A stretch of DNA of 64,000 bases from positions 39,684 to 103,683 of the forward strand of contig MCFE01000281.1 of assembly GCA_002104905.1 (NCBI GenBank), given 5' to 3'. A program made the position numbers and the translations under genes. Under the pieces are notes generated by a model, which was not told where the DNA came from, searched no databases, and was given only the letters and a program-made list of their open reading frames with translations. Positions 1 through 10,082 of this stretch are shown in pieces. This DNA comes from Basidiobolus meristosporus CBS 931.73. Its lineage: Eukaryota; Basidiobolomycota; Basidiobolomycetes; Basidiobolales; Basidiobolaceae. Position 1 is the stretch's first letter. Every line of letters starts with the position of its first letter.

Positions 1-561
1 TAGCAGCAGTTAAGCGGGTTGTTAGATATCTAAAAGGAGCAGCTGTTATCTGCTCAAGATACACTTATAAGGATTCAGAATAGAATCTTATTGGATACTC
101 TGATGCTAATTTTGGATGATATTTAGAAGACAGATGTTCCACCACAGGATATACCATTCCTATTGTTGAGGAGCAATTTCATGGAATTCAACAAAGCAAC
201 CAACTGCAGCACTCTCTACCACAGTGGCAGAGTATATGGCAGTCTGTGAAGCTGCAAAAGAAGTACTGTGGCCAAGAAAGATTTTCTTACAGATTTAGGT
301 CTATGTCAAAAAATGCCCATTACATTTTTTCAAGATAATCAAGGATGTATACCATTAGGTAGAAATCCAACTCTTCATGCTGGAACAAAGAACATAGATA
401 TTAGACATCATTTCATTCATGGAGCTATAGAAAACAACGTAGTTAGCTTAGTAGACTATCCTTCAGATGAAACAATTGCAAACATCTATATCAAACCATT
501 AGCTAGAGACAAGTTTGAATATTTTAGATCCAAATTAGGACTAGTTAGTATGAGCATTTAG
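1..561 (+). pseudogene. Copia family A pol relic (RT end and RNase H)
   Basis: This is the 3' end of a Ty1/copia polyprotein entering from the left edge. All frames together give the usual end of copia RT and RNase H: a YLKG-type segment, YSDANFG, RSTTGY, then in the last frame (268-561) FFQDNQG, NPTLHAGTKNIDIRHHFIH and the C-terminal LARDKFEYFRSKLGL. The reading frame is broken by several stops and at least one shift near 268, so it is dead. The last frame opens on GTG, not ATG, and is only a fragment of the original polyprotein. It is followed by a purine tract and LTR A, which fixes orientation and family. Confidence 0.88.
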
Positions 562-572
562 CTGAGTGGGAC

Positions 573-931
573 TGTTGTAAGAATTTGTGATTACAACTAA
601 GTATTCACCTAACTTAGTCACCTAGATCATTGCCTTCAAATCCTGAGAAATACTGACCAAATTCCATGTTGGGATTTACTTGGAATATTATCACCAAAAT
701 ACCAGGTAACCAGTACATGAAAATTAGATAAGTTGTCCAAGCAGCTACAAACTTTGCACACATGTTCTTGCGACCTTCCTTGACCTATTCTATGGGCTTT
801 TTATGCCAAGACCATGTAAAAGTATAAGTACTTCTTTTATATTCTATAAATCATCAAGTGAAGACCACATAATTGACTAGTCCTACCAATCACATCCAAT
901 CACATCCAATATCTCCAAGACTCTTAGAATA
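573..931 (+). repeat. LTR A (3' LTR of the left-edge copia)
   Basis: It starts TGTTGTAAGA directly after the purine tract GAGTGGGA (564-571) and matches the 5' LTR at 60281-60629 along its length, including the stretch before the CTCTTA end. A 10-bp unit (cacatccaat) is duplicated near 891-910. The terminal CA has decayed. Confidence 0.85.
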
Positions 932-1005
932 CTACATGCATGAGGCCATTGGGATGCTGTCTATGGACAAGAATAAGACATCAAGTATTAGAAGAAAGAG
1001 CAGAG

Positions 1006-1143
1006 TGTTGTAAAGAAATGTAATTCAGCCTAAACATTTACCTATCTTAGTCACTTAGCTCATTACTTTCAACTCTTAGAGAAAACTCACCTGATGCTTG
1101 TTAGGATTTAGTTGAAACATTCTCACCAAAAATCAGGTACCCA
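1006..1143 (+). repeat. LTR A fragment
   Basis: The first ~140 bp of an LTR A (starting TGTTGTAAAG, ending at the caggtaccc block) without its 3' half. A reverse LTR A begins two bases later. The ~75 bp before it (932-1005) match nothing else I could place. Confidence 0.65.
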
Positions 1144-1144
1144 G

Positions 1145-1178
1145 TGTTGTAAGAGTGTTGAAAATACTTGAAGATATT
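1145..1178 (-). repeat. LTR A, left piece, split by H1
   Basis: Reverse-orientation LTR A end (TGTTGTAAGAGTGTTG...). The same LTR resumes at 4593 after the DNA transposon H1, so the insertion is directly readable. The last three bases ATT are the left target-site duplication. Confidence 0.75.
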
Positions 1179-1275
1179 AGACTTGTTCCGTTGGATAGTG
1201 CCACATAGTGCCAGCCGGTTTATAGTGCCGGATCAATCTGGCACTCTACAGCACTATCTGGCACTATAATTTCTA
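1179..1275. repeat. H1 left TIR and subterminal TGGCACT repeats
   Basis: After the terminal AGACTTGTTCC come repeated AGTGCCA/TGGCACT words in both orientations (near 1197, 1207, 1230, 1239, 1257). Such subterminal clusters are typical transposase-binding sites in Harbinger, hAT and CACTA families. That role is inferred here. The same words fill the FB hairpin at 63271-64000. Confidence 0.6.
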
Positions 1276-1471
1276 CCATGATGCCAGTGGTATGATACAG
1301 TTACTGGTAATTTTACTCAATCTTACTTATGTTGCTCAGAATAGTGCTTTCCTTGCTTTATTTACTCTTCATAATGCTCCAGACACATTTCTCTCAGTGG
1401 ATGTCTTCTTGTATGAACATACTGTGCATTGATAAGTATCTTAACTATTTTACCTATTCTGCTGTTTTCTC

Positions 1472-2245
1472 CTATATATGACTTTCCTCTGTATTTACCT
1501 GCCAATAGCTGAATCTCTTCAGATATCCAAATGTGTGCTCTACCCTTGCTCTGAAATGATTAAATATCTCATTGTAGAGCTTCTGCTTCCTGCTAAGCAC
1601 ACCATTCCTTGGCTTCCTATAAGCTGTAATACATCCTAATCTCTGACAATCCTCTCCTATATAGGCCAAGTCTGCCATACATTTCTCCCCTCTACTGAAT
1701 TCAGGATGATTCTCTACCCAGAGTGCTTTGTCATGCCTACTTCCAGCAAATGGCCCACTAAACCAGATGATGTTACCCTCAATGTCAGACAGTGCTTGAA
1801 ACTTCACACAGTGTGCCTTGTACTTGCCAGAATAAAAGTGCCTCTGCCCTCTAGAAGGTCTGTTAATCCTCACTGGGAAGGTATCCAAAATACTCCTGAT
1901 ATGGAACCTGTTGCTGAACACTCTGGGATATGGAAGTCTATTGGAGCTTCTGAACCTAGTATTCCAAGCTTGCTCTAAGTCATTCATACCCTCTGCAAGG
2001 TGGTTCTCCATTGCTGTCAGCTGGGAATGAAAGCTTCTAGGACTTTTGTTGCCATGGATGGTGGGATGAAACCTTGTAGGGCAATAGTTCTTGTAATAGC
2101 AGAGAAGCTTAACAAGGGATCTCCTTGAGTAGATTGGGGTTGATGGTCCACAGTACTTGTAATAGATCTCCTCCAGTGTGTCAAAAGGAAATCCAGTGGT
2201 AGTGATGGGATTGATGAGAAAAGACCATTCAGATGAGTAAGTCAT
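1472..2245 (-). CDS. Harbinger-like DDE transposase (H1)
   Basis: A 257-residue open frame with ATG start, no internal stop, and the order of motifs of the DDE_Tnp_4 superfamily. The likely catalytic residues are D121 in SILDTFPVRI, D172 in GSRHDKAL and E236 in RARVEHTFGYLKR, the last being the family's best-known signature. The enzyme would cut at the terminal repeats and rejoin the element at a 3-bp target. It is shorter than many Harbinger transposases (300-400 residues), and an upstream exon cannot be excluded. Broken relatives lie at 5525-6297 plus 16893-17221 and at 37966-38703. Whether it is active cannot be told, but it looks intact. Confidence 0.78.
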   Translation of the reverse strand: MTYSSEWSFLINPITTTGFPFDTLEEIYYKYCGPSTPIYSRRSLVKLLCYYKNYCPTRFHPTIHGNKSPRSFHSQLTAMENHLAEGMNDLEQAWNTRFRSSNRLPYPRVFSNRFHIRSILDTFPVRINRPSRGQRHFYSGKYKAHCVKFQALSDIEGNIIWFSGPFAGSRHDKALWVENHPEFSRGEKCMADLAYIGEDCQRLGCITAYRKPRNGVLSRKQKLYNEIFNHFRARVEHTFGYLKRFSYWQVNTEESHI

Positions 2246-2604
2246 ATTAAAATTGATGGATGATTGTATGGTGGCGGTTTGAATTGATTTGGCGCAATCT
2301 GCGTTATTTATCTGATTTTTAACACATTATGGTTAAATCTCCATCAATTGCCATGTATCCCATCATTATGTTGCAAAAATCATCCGCAAACAATGCCTTG
2401 GTACTTTTATTGATGCTTTAATCATAGGTCTATAATCAAATAGGAAATCTGCAATTGATGTGATCTGATCCGTGTCAACGCGATCCAAGATGCATCATGC
2501 ATAATATATGGAAAATTCAACAATCACTTTAGTTTTCATATATATTTCATATAAGACCAGGTTGATGCCAATATACTGCTGTATAAGTATCCAAATCTGT
2601 TGCT
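2246..2604. promoter_or_regulatory. H1 inter-gene region
   Basis: About 360 bp between the two divergent H1 genes. It is AT-rich and holds TATA-like words (ataatatatgg near 2501, tatatatt near 2538). It is probably the shared promoter region, but I see no more specific site. Confidence 0.35.
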
Positions 2605-3846
2605 ATGGTCCCCATACCAAGCCTCAACTCATCTTTAGTACAACCCAGACAAAACCCATCCCCCAGCTCACAAGCGCGGTCCAGACCGGAAAAGTCAATG
2701 TCGGATCCGTTTGAGTTCTCGCCAAATGATTTTAGTATGGCCCAAGTGTCTATGATGAGCCTTCATACAGATATTTGGGCACTACTGATTAATCTAGCAG
2801 AACTAGATACCTCAGAGAGTCAACAAAGATGGAAGAATTTGAGTAGAAAGCTGTGGCATGAGTTCTACATCAAGATGCCAGCCAATGTATGTAAAAAGAT
2901 ATATAACAAGACAAGTATTGAAATCAAGAATGAGCTGAGAGTGAGGGGATTTGACGAGGAAGCCGCGCGGGAACGATTTTGCGCGCAATTTGCACAGTAC
3001 GGGCCGGACGCGTCCATTTGTGCCTCAACTTTGGGAACCAAAGAGATTTTGAATGAGTTTTTGCCTCAAATGACTAATGTACTACGTGATATATTAGTAG
3101 AGCTAAGTGGCTTCCAAGAGCAATATACACAGGACTCATCCAGGCAACAGCTCCAAAGTATCAGACAGAGGGTAAGTGAATACCTTGAGGAATCAGATGG
3201 TGAGCTTCAGGAGGAAGAATACAGACCACAAGCAACATCGTCCAGATTGCGCCAGCATGCCTTGCTGGATTCCCTACCATCTCTTGCAACCACAGCGCGC
3301 CGGCGCACGTCAGTCCAGACCACGCCAACACCCTTTACCAGAACGCCCCACGTCGAGTCAACGCACGTGCTTCAGAGCAAAACTACCAGAACTCGCCAAA
3401 CTGCTCATTTAGACACAAGTCCATTGGAGCGGACCAAGTTGCATCAACATGCGGCATCACATTGAACTCAGCCAAGGGCCATCTCAACGCGTCAAGGTGC
3501 GCCTGCGCGTGCCGTTTTGCCTGACCATCAGCGAGTTACTTCTGGTGAACTGACTGATGATGACCAACATGAAGTGACTCAACCACCGGAGCCCTTGGCA
3601 AGTAAAAGAACGCGTCAGCGCGTGGCACTACAGGCCGGTTCAGTTGGTTCAGTTGGTTCAGTCGGAGCGATTCAGCGCGGCCAAGCTGCAGCATTGCACT
3701 CATCAACTAGGAGGCAAAATACTGACTCCAAATACACAAGTAGCCAAGATGATAGTCAGCCAGGAAGTAGTATAGGTGTGCAAAGTGAGTCACTACCAAA
3801 TGCTTCAGTAGTAATCCCTGTGAGAAAAAAACCCAGGAGAAGATAA
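2605..3846 (+). pseudogene. H1 second ORF, uncharacterised, one in-frame TGA
   Basis: A frame of 286 codons, then TGA at 3463-3465, then the same frame open again to 3846, for about 413 codons in all. The TGA may come from CGA by CpG decay, since the flanks are CpG-rich. The likely native start is the second methionine at 2698 (MSDPFEFSPNDF). The first half is predicted ordered, with WALLINLAEL and RWKNLSRKLWHEFY. The second half is rich in S, T, R and Q with a short GSV repeat (near 3639-3660) and ends in the basic tail RKKPRRR. Harbinger elements usually pair the transposase with a Myb/SANT-like DNA-binding protein. I cannot see a convincing Myb fold, so it is left unnamed. Confidence 0.55.
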
Positions 3847-4589
3847 TGCAATCGCTTTGAATTGCTCATATTCGTAATGATCCCAACAACCCTTTTTTTT
3901 TGCGATCCGAATCGAGCCATTGCAAATCAGTGATCATCAAATTTTTGATATAAGTAATATCAAGGTCGTCTCACATTTGAGACAGAACCCCTATAAATAA
4001 ACACCCTGCATATATATACGTCATCTGTAATACCAGTGCAGCTATTGGATCTGTTTTGCACCTACACAATTGCTTGCGTGCTAGCTATGACACCTTGCCC
4101 AATCACTAGGATCAGGGATTTACTTGCTCAATGGGCAAAATGGGATATTTGATGGCAAATCAGGTAGCTTTTTCAGTAGTCAATGAGCCAATTGGGGGCT
4201 GCCAGCTTCAGGATACTTTTGGACCAATTAACCACTGAGATACCGTCCAATTAGAGTGAGAGTAACCAAAATGGTAAGTATCAGTGTAGTTTATAGTGTG
4301 ATACACATTTATTTCCATTTACATTAAAGAAACATATCCAAATACCGGATTTTACCTGCCATTATAGCGGTATCCGATTGCGCACGTGATGCAAGCATTA
4401 CGAGTTGGCGCAATCATCCGCGCCAACCTCATCGTGTCAGATTGTGCCATAGTGTGCGAGATCATCCCGCATAGTGCGAAATTGTCCAAGAACGATCCTG
4501 CCTTCTGGTAGCTATAATATTGCGCCCGATTGTTCTTTGCAACCGCGGATCGCGCCGCGCGCCCTGGCACGGTACGATGGAACAAGTCT
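3847..4589. repeat. H1 right terminal region
   Basis: About 740 bp without a gene. It holds a T8 run (3893), a TATATATA word near 4012, and from about 4335 a CpG-rich subterminal block ending in the right TIR. That last ~250 bp reappears, decayed at CpG sites, at 11340-11373 plus 12445-12665. Confidence 0.6.
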
Positions 4590-4592
4590 ATT

Positions 4593-4872
4593 TGGAGAGC
4601 AAGTAGTATGAGTGGCTTTTGCCAAATTATTACTGAATATAAAATAATATTTGTACTATTACACAATTGTAGTAAGTAAGCATATAGGCTATAAAGGTCC
4701 TAGGAATATGAATCCCAAGCTTAGGGCTGTTTAGACAAAAATGCAAAATCTCACATTCTGGGACCTTAATGTTTGTGTGGAAATTTTTCAATCAAATCCC
4801 AACATGAAATTTGGTAAGAATTCTCCTAGATAGGTAGGTACTAATACTGAATATGCTTAGGATGATTCTGAG
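4593..4872 (-). repeat. LTR A, right piece, split by H1
   Basis: Continuation of the LTR at 1145-1178: gagagcaagtag, the AT-rich centre, the tcccaagc..gggctgttt block and tcccaacatgaaatttgg follow in LTR A order. The outer end is degraded and abuts another reverse LTR A. Confidence 0.7.
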
Positions 4873-5296
4873 TGTTGCAAGAGTCTTGAAGATAATGGAA
4901 GTGACTAGGAGAGCCAGTAGATTATGTGATATTCACATAACAATTTTATGAATGTAAAAGAATTATTTATACCTTTAAGTAGCCTTGGCATAGTAAGCTC
5001 ATAAATAGACTAAGGAAGGTCCAAAGAGCATTTGTGCAAAAATTTGGGCTGCTTAGACAACTTTGATAATTCTCATGTTTTGGGTACCTGCTATTTTGGT
5101 GATTATATTCTAAGTAAATCCCAACAAGGAATTTGGTCAGTATTCTTTGGGATCTGTAGGTAATCTGATTTCAATGCAAAGATATTCTTAATCAATCCCA
5201 ACAAGGAATTTGTTATTACTCTCTAAGATTTCTAGGTAATGACTTAAGTAACTAAGTTAGGTGAGTATTTAGGTGAAATTGCAAGCTTTTACAGCA
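4873..5296 (-). repeat. LTR A with a 77-bp internal duplication
   Basis: Reverse LTR A starting TGTTGCAAGAGTC and ending before ctctcactcagc, the family's purine tract in reverse. It is about 75 bp longer than its relatives because the segment around tcccaacaaggaatttg occurs twice (about 5120 and 5197). Confidence 0.8.
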
Positions 5297-5524
5297 CTCT
5301 CACTCAGCTACATGCTCATACTGACTAGTCCTTATTTTGACCTAAGATATTCAAATTTGTCTGTATCAGATGGTTTGGTAGGTTTGTCGGCAATCATTTC
5401 ATTTGTAGAATAATAAGTAAGTAAGGTTAGCTATGCTATGCTCTATAGCTTCTTGTATAAAATATATCTAAAATTTATGTGCTTGGTCATAACATGAGAA
5501 GTTTGATCTTGACCTACTGAGATA
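5297..5524 (-). pseudogene. Copia A RNase H relic
   Basis: Reverse-strand remains of the copia A C-terminus directly inside the LTR above. It aligns base by base with 7613-7850 (the ctcatactgactagtcc..ttgacctaagatattcaaa block and the following RNase H codons), but with many stops. It is cut off at about 5524 where the H2 sequence starts. Confidence 0.7.
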
Positions 5525-6297
5525 AATTAAACTGATTGCACCTAACCAATCCAACTCATTCTCACACAATCACCTACCAATATTTATATGACTTGCTCAT
5601 CTGAGTGGTCCTTTGTCATGAACCCCACTACTACTACTGGATTCCCATTTGGCATATCACAGGAGAGCTATATCAAGTACTCTAGATAATTTTCCACCAT
5701 CTACTCAAGGATATCCCTTATAAGCTACTTGGTTGCTACAAGAACTATTGCTTGCAAGATTGTATCCCACTATATATGGCAACAAAGTCCCAGAAGCTTT
5801 CATTACCTAGCTAACAGCAATGAAGAATTACCTTTCAGAGGGTATGAATGGCTTAATCCAAACTTGAAATAGTAGGTTCTGAATCTCTATTGAACTTTCA
5901 TATCCCAGAGTACTCAGCAAAAGGCATCATATCAGGAGTATTTTGGAGGCCTTCTCAGTACTGATCAACAGATCTTAAAGAGGGCAAAGGCATTTTTACT
6001 CTGGTAAATGCAATGCTAACTGTGTGAGGCTCCAAGTACTGTTGGACATTGTGGGTAACATCATTTGGCTCAGTAGGCTATTTTCTGGGAGTAAGCATGA
6101 TAAAGTGTTACAGACAGAGAACCATCCAGAATTTGGTGAAGGGGTGAATATATGGCAGACTTGGCTTACATGTGAAGGGATTTCCATAAACTAGGTTGCA
6201 TTACAGCCTATGGGGAGCCAGCAATAGTGTGCTCAGTCAGAAGCAGAAGCTGTAAAATGAGTTATTTGAGCATTTCAGTGTGACAGTAGTGCATATT
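5525..6297 (+). pseudogene. H2: Harbinger-like transposase relic, left part
   Basis: Plus-strand relative of the H1 transposase. It begins with the codons for SSEWSF and the TTTGFPFG segment (from about 5597), continues through the MADLAY region and reaches the codons before the catalytic-E motif at 6297. Stops occur throughout. It is interrupted exactly at 6297 by P2, and its last motif resumes at 16893 on the other side. The first ~70 bp have no match in H1 and may be older flank. Confidence 0.75.
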
Positions 6298-6513
6298 CCT
6301 ATGAAAAGTTATTGTAATGATCCCATCAAAAGACCATCTCAAATTTAAATGATCATGTCAGGGCACCATCCAGAGACTGTTGAAAAATAATTGCACCACC
6401 GATTTCACAAAAAACCTAGTCAAAATTTCTCATCATAACAATATATAAGTGGCTTTTGCTTAGTTCCCTGCCAATTTGCTCACTGTCTGATCCCACACAC
6501 ACTCTATTACCTT
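6298..6513. repeat. P2 left terminal region
   Basis: Non-coding end of P2, from the TIR to the conserved stop of the accessory gene. Reversed, it matches the right end of P1 (ttttttgtgaaatc, gtgcaattatttttca, gtctctggatg), and it supplies the terminal ~100 bp that P1 lost to a copia insertion. Confidence 0.7.
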
Positions 6514-7262
6514 TTATGCTGGTGTGCATTGATTGATTATGGCCTCTGTTTCACACTCCTTACATCCTGACCCAACTGTTTCACTTACTTTTCATGCATA
6601 TAAATTGATTGATTTCCATTGAAACTTCAGTTGTGCCTCAATTGCCAATTACATTGATCTATACAAGTCCCTCTACCATACACTTACACTAAGTCTAGCC
6701 CCACACTCAACAGGTAACTCCATTAAGTTCACCACTTAATAAGTATTTTTGCTGTGACACTCTGATTCACAACTGTAGCAGGAACCCAACAGCTTTATGC
6801 CACTGTTTATTCACTGATTCCCACATGTCCGGGTCTTCAGCTGGCACTGCAAGGTCTAGCACCTCATATGCCAGTCTTTGCAATAAATCCTTGCAATATT
6901 CCAGTGTGTTTTCTTGAGCACTACTCTTGAAGAAGTGCTGCAACCTCTTGGTGTGCCTATTTATGTTCCAAAATTCCACTGATGGCATTGTTATAGTCTT
7001 TTGAGTTCTTGATGTTGTAGCCTTAACTGCTGATGGGATCTCCACTCTGTCAATAATGAAGGGTGTAGAGGCTGTGGTAGACAAATTGTCTTTTTCTGCA
7101 AACACATCTACTTTGCTGGAGTGTAGCTCAACTGTCTGTGCTTACAACTCTTGTGAAAGCAGCGGTTTTCTTGTTGGTAATTATTCTTGGGTATGATGGG
7201 ATTCAGTCTGTTCCAGGCATGCAGCATTAATTGGCCAGAACTGCATTTTTTTTGTGTGCTTC
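6514..7262 (-). pseudogene. P accessory gene relic, C-terminal part (P2)
   Basis: Homologue of the P1 accessory protein C-terminus. Shared words include KRLQHFF.SSAQEN, CKDLLQRLAYEVLDLAV and NKQWHKAV (6767-7105), and further on the QCT motif followed by a stop (6514-6516) at the same place as in P1 and P4. Frames are broken several times. The gene stops at 7262 where a copia A LTR was inserted, and its upstream part resumes at 12775. Confidence 0.72.
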
Positions 7263-7612
7263 TGTTGTAAGAGTCTTGGCAATATTGGAAGTGATTGGGA
7301 GAACAAGTAGATTATGTGGTTTTCACTTAATGATTTATTTAATATAAAAGTAATATTTATACTTTTACATGGTCTTAGCATAAACAACATGTAGAATAGG
7401 TTAATAAAGGTCCCAAGAGCATGTGTGCACAGCTTGGGGCTGTTTGGACAACTTTGAGGATTTTCAAGTTCTGGGTACCTGGTATTTTGGTGAAAATATT
7501 CTAAGTAAATCCCAACAAGGAACTTGATCAGTATTCTCTACAATTTTAAGGGTAATGATTGAAGTGACTAAGCTAGGTGAATATTTAGGTGGAATTACGA
7601 ATTTTTAAAACA
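7263..7612 (-). repeat. LTR A (3' LTR of copia A2)
   Basis: Full-length reverse LTR A, TGTTGTAAGAGTC to TAAAACA, followed by ctcccactcagc (the reverse purine tract) and copia coding sequence. It sits inside the P2 accessory gene. Confidence 0.85.
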
Positions 7613-10082
7613 CTCCCACTCAGCTAAATGCTCATACTGACTAGTCCTAATTTTGACCTAAGATATTCAAACTTATATCTAGCTAATGGTTTGGTAAATA
7701 TTTCTGCAATCATTTCATCAGAAGGACAGTGAGCTAAGCTAACTAAGTTATTCTCAATAGCTTCATGTATGAAATGATGTCCAATATCTATGTGCTTAGT
7801 TCCAGCATGAAAAGTTGGATTTCTACTTAATTGTATAAATCCTTGATTATCCTGAAACAAAGTAGTAGGCATTTTCGATATGGGCCCAAGTCTGTAAAAA
7901 GCCTTATCAACCATATTGCTTCTTTGTAGCTTCAAAGGCTGTCATATACTCTGCCTCTGTGGTAGAAAGTGCTACAGTTGGTTGTTTTCTTGAATTCCAT
8001 GAAATTGCTCCTTTGCAGTAAAGAAAGGTGTATCCTATGGTGGATCTTCTGTCCTCTAAATTTTGTCCCCAATCTGCACCAGAGTATCCCACGTGATCCT
8101 GCTCTGAATTCTTTTAAGTGTATCTTAAGCAGATATCATCAGTTCCTTTTACGTATCTAAAAATTGGCTTAACTGCTGCAGTAAGATCAGATCCATAGTT
8201 CTGATTAGGTTGGCTGACAGCTTCCACAAAATATGAGATATCTGGACATGTTCCAAGCATGATATATATCCAAATGCTGACTATAGACTGATAAAGAAAG
8301 TCAGGGCTTTTAGATGGCACCAAGCACTATTGATTTGGCAGAATTTTGACCAAGCTAAGGTTTGTCTCCACTGGGGTAGCTGCCGGCTTACAGTCTTCCA
8401 TTTTGTACCACTTTAGTGTATCTTGCATATACTTTGATTGGCTCAGGGTAATAGTCTGGGTACTTCTATCTATGGAGAACCTAATCCCTAAGTAATAACT
8501 GAGTTATCCTAGATTGGCACTCTTGAACTCCTTGGATAGGCTGGACTTAGTCTCTTCCAATGTTTCTAAGTTATTGGTGCCTATAATAAGATCATCCACA
8601 TACAGAGCTTATAGAACTGGACTTGCTCTATTTGGCTTATAGTATGTACTATAGTCAGCATTGCTCCTTTGGAAACTCAAAGATTCCAAATAAGAATCTA
8701 TCTTACAATTCCAGGCTCTTGGTGATTGTTTGAGACCATATAGTTACTTTTTAAGGTTGCAGACCAAATGAAGGTTATCTTGGTCAACAAACCCATCAGG
8801 CTGGTCTATATACACATCCTCATCAAGTTCACCACTCAGAATTGCAGTTTTTACATCCATTTGATGAATAAAAAACTTATATTTGGCTGCAATAGCCAAT
8901 ATTAATCTGATGATATTAAACTTGGCTATGGGTGCAAAGGTCTCCATATAGTCTAGTCCTTTTGTTTGAAGTATTCTTTGGCCACAAGTCTTGCTTTGCA
9001 TCTTTCAATTGTACCATCAGCCTTATATTTTGTCTTGAAGACCCATATGCATCCAACTGATTTTTGGTTGATTGGTTTGACTAAGTTCCATGTTTGAATT
9101 TCCATCAGGGCCTGATATTCCTCAGTCCTTGCAGATCTCCAAAGCTTTGTCTGAGGGCTATTTAGGGCCTTTTTTACAGTCTGGGGCTCATCAATATGGA
9201 CTTAATAGGAGTAGGCTAAGTTTGTACCCTCATTGATATAGTAATTTGGCCTTTTTCTTGTCTGATTGAGTCTCAGGGCTTTTGATACTGGAATGATCAC
9301 TTCTGGAGTATACCTGGGCACTGCTTCAGACTGGACCATGGTTGTAGAGTCCTGTGGAGTGAAAAAACTTTCATTGCGTTCCTATGATTCAATCCTGACA
9401 ATTGATGAACATGAGATCAGATGTTTGCCAACATGTGATGTCATTTTTTTTGAAAATTTTGAATTTTCATCAAACAACACATCCCTGGACTTACTTAGCT
9501 TCTTTGCTTTGGTATTGTGGAGTCTGTATGCTTTGCTCTCATTTCAGTAGCCAAACAATATGCATTTTACATTTAGACTAAAATTTTAACAGATTTCTGG
9601 AATGTTGCTTGGCATATGCTGTACATCCAGTTATTCTTAGATGCTCTGCACTTGGTCTGTATCCATACTATGCTTCAAGTGGAGTAGAACTACAAAGTAT
9701 TCTGTAATAACTCCTATTTCTAAGGTGCACAGCAGTGGCAACTAATTCTGCCCAAAAATCATAGGATAATTTTTTATCATGGATCATAGATCTTGCCATA
9801 CTAATTATTGATCTGTTAGCACGTTCTGCTACTCCATTGTGTTGTGGGGAGTATGGTACAGTAGTCTCTTGCTTTATCCCATGAATCTTGCAGAAGTGGA
9901 TGAAGAGTTTTGAGGTGTATTCACCACCATTATCAGAGTGTGTTTTCTTGATTTTTTCACCAGGTTCTCTCCACCATGGCTTTGAGCTCCCTGATGTTGG
10001 ACAGCACTTTTCCTTTCTCTACATGAGGTAAACCCATGTCTGTCTTGTATAATCATCAATAAAAGTGATTAAATACTTCATC
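7613..10082 (-). pseudogene. Copia A2 pol relic
   Basis: Reverse-strand copia polyprotein read from RNase H (7624-8092, FFQDNQGF and NPTFHAGTKHIDIGHHFIH, RRSTIGYTF) through RT (8114-9001, KTAILSGELDEDVYIDQPDGF) to the integrase core near 9780-10082. The protein words match copia A8 at 60634-63268 closely, but there are many stops and shifts. Gag, protease and the 5' LTR are missing; the relic ends where C1 begins. Confidence 0.82.

Larger units (their letters stand above)
1179..4589. mobile_element. H1: complete Harbinger-like DNA transposon
   Basis: A 3.4-kb element bounded by AGACTTGTTCC and its reverse complement GGAACAAGTCT after a degenerate base or two (left CGTTGG, right CGATGG). It is flanked by ATT on both sides (1176-1178, 4590-4592), and removing it restores an LTR A. 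It carries a DDE transposase on the minus strand and a second long frame on the plus strand. CpG-rich words such as gcgcgc and gccgcgcgg are common here and rare elsewhere in the window, which suggests a younger insertion than its host LTR. The two-gene layout and 3-bp duplication fit PIF/Harbinger, though the family usually duplicates TTA/TAA rather than ATT. Confidence 0.8.

Noticed and set aside
1706-1978. 90-codon frame opposite the H1 transposase
   Set aside because: It is the antisense shadow of the catalytic region of the transposase.
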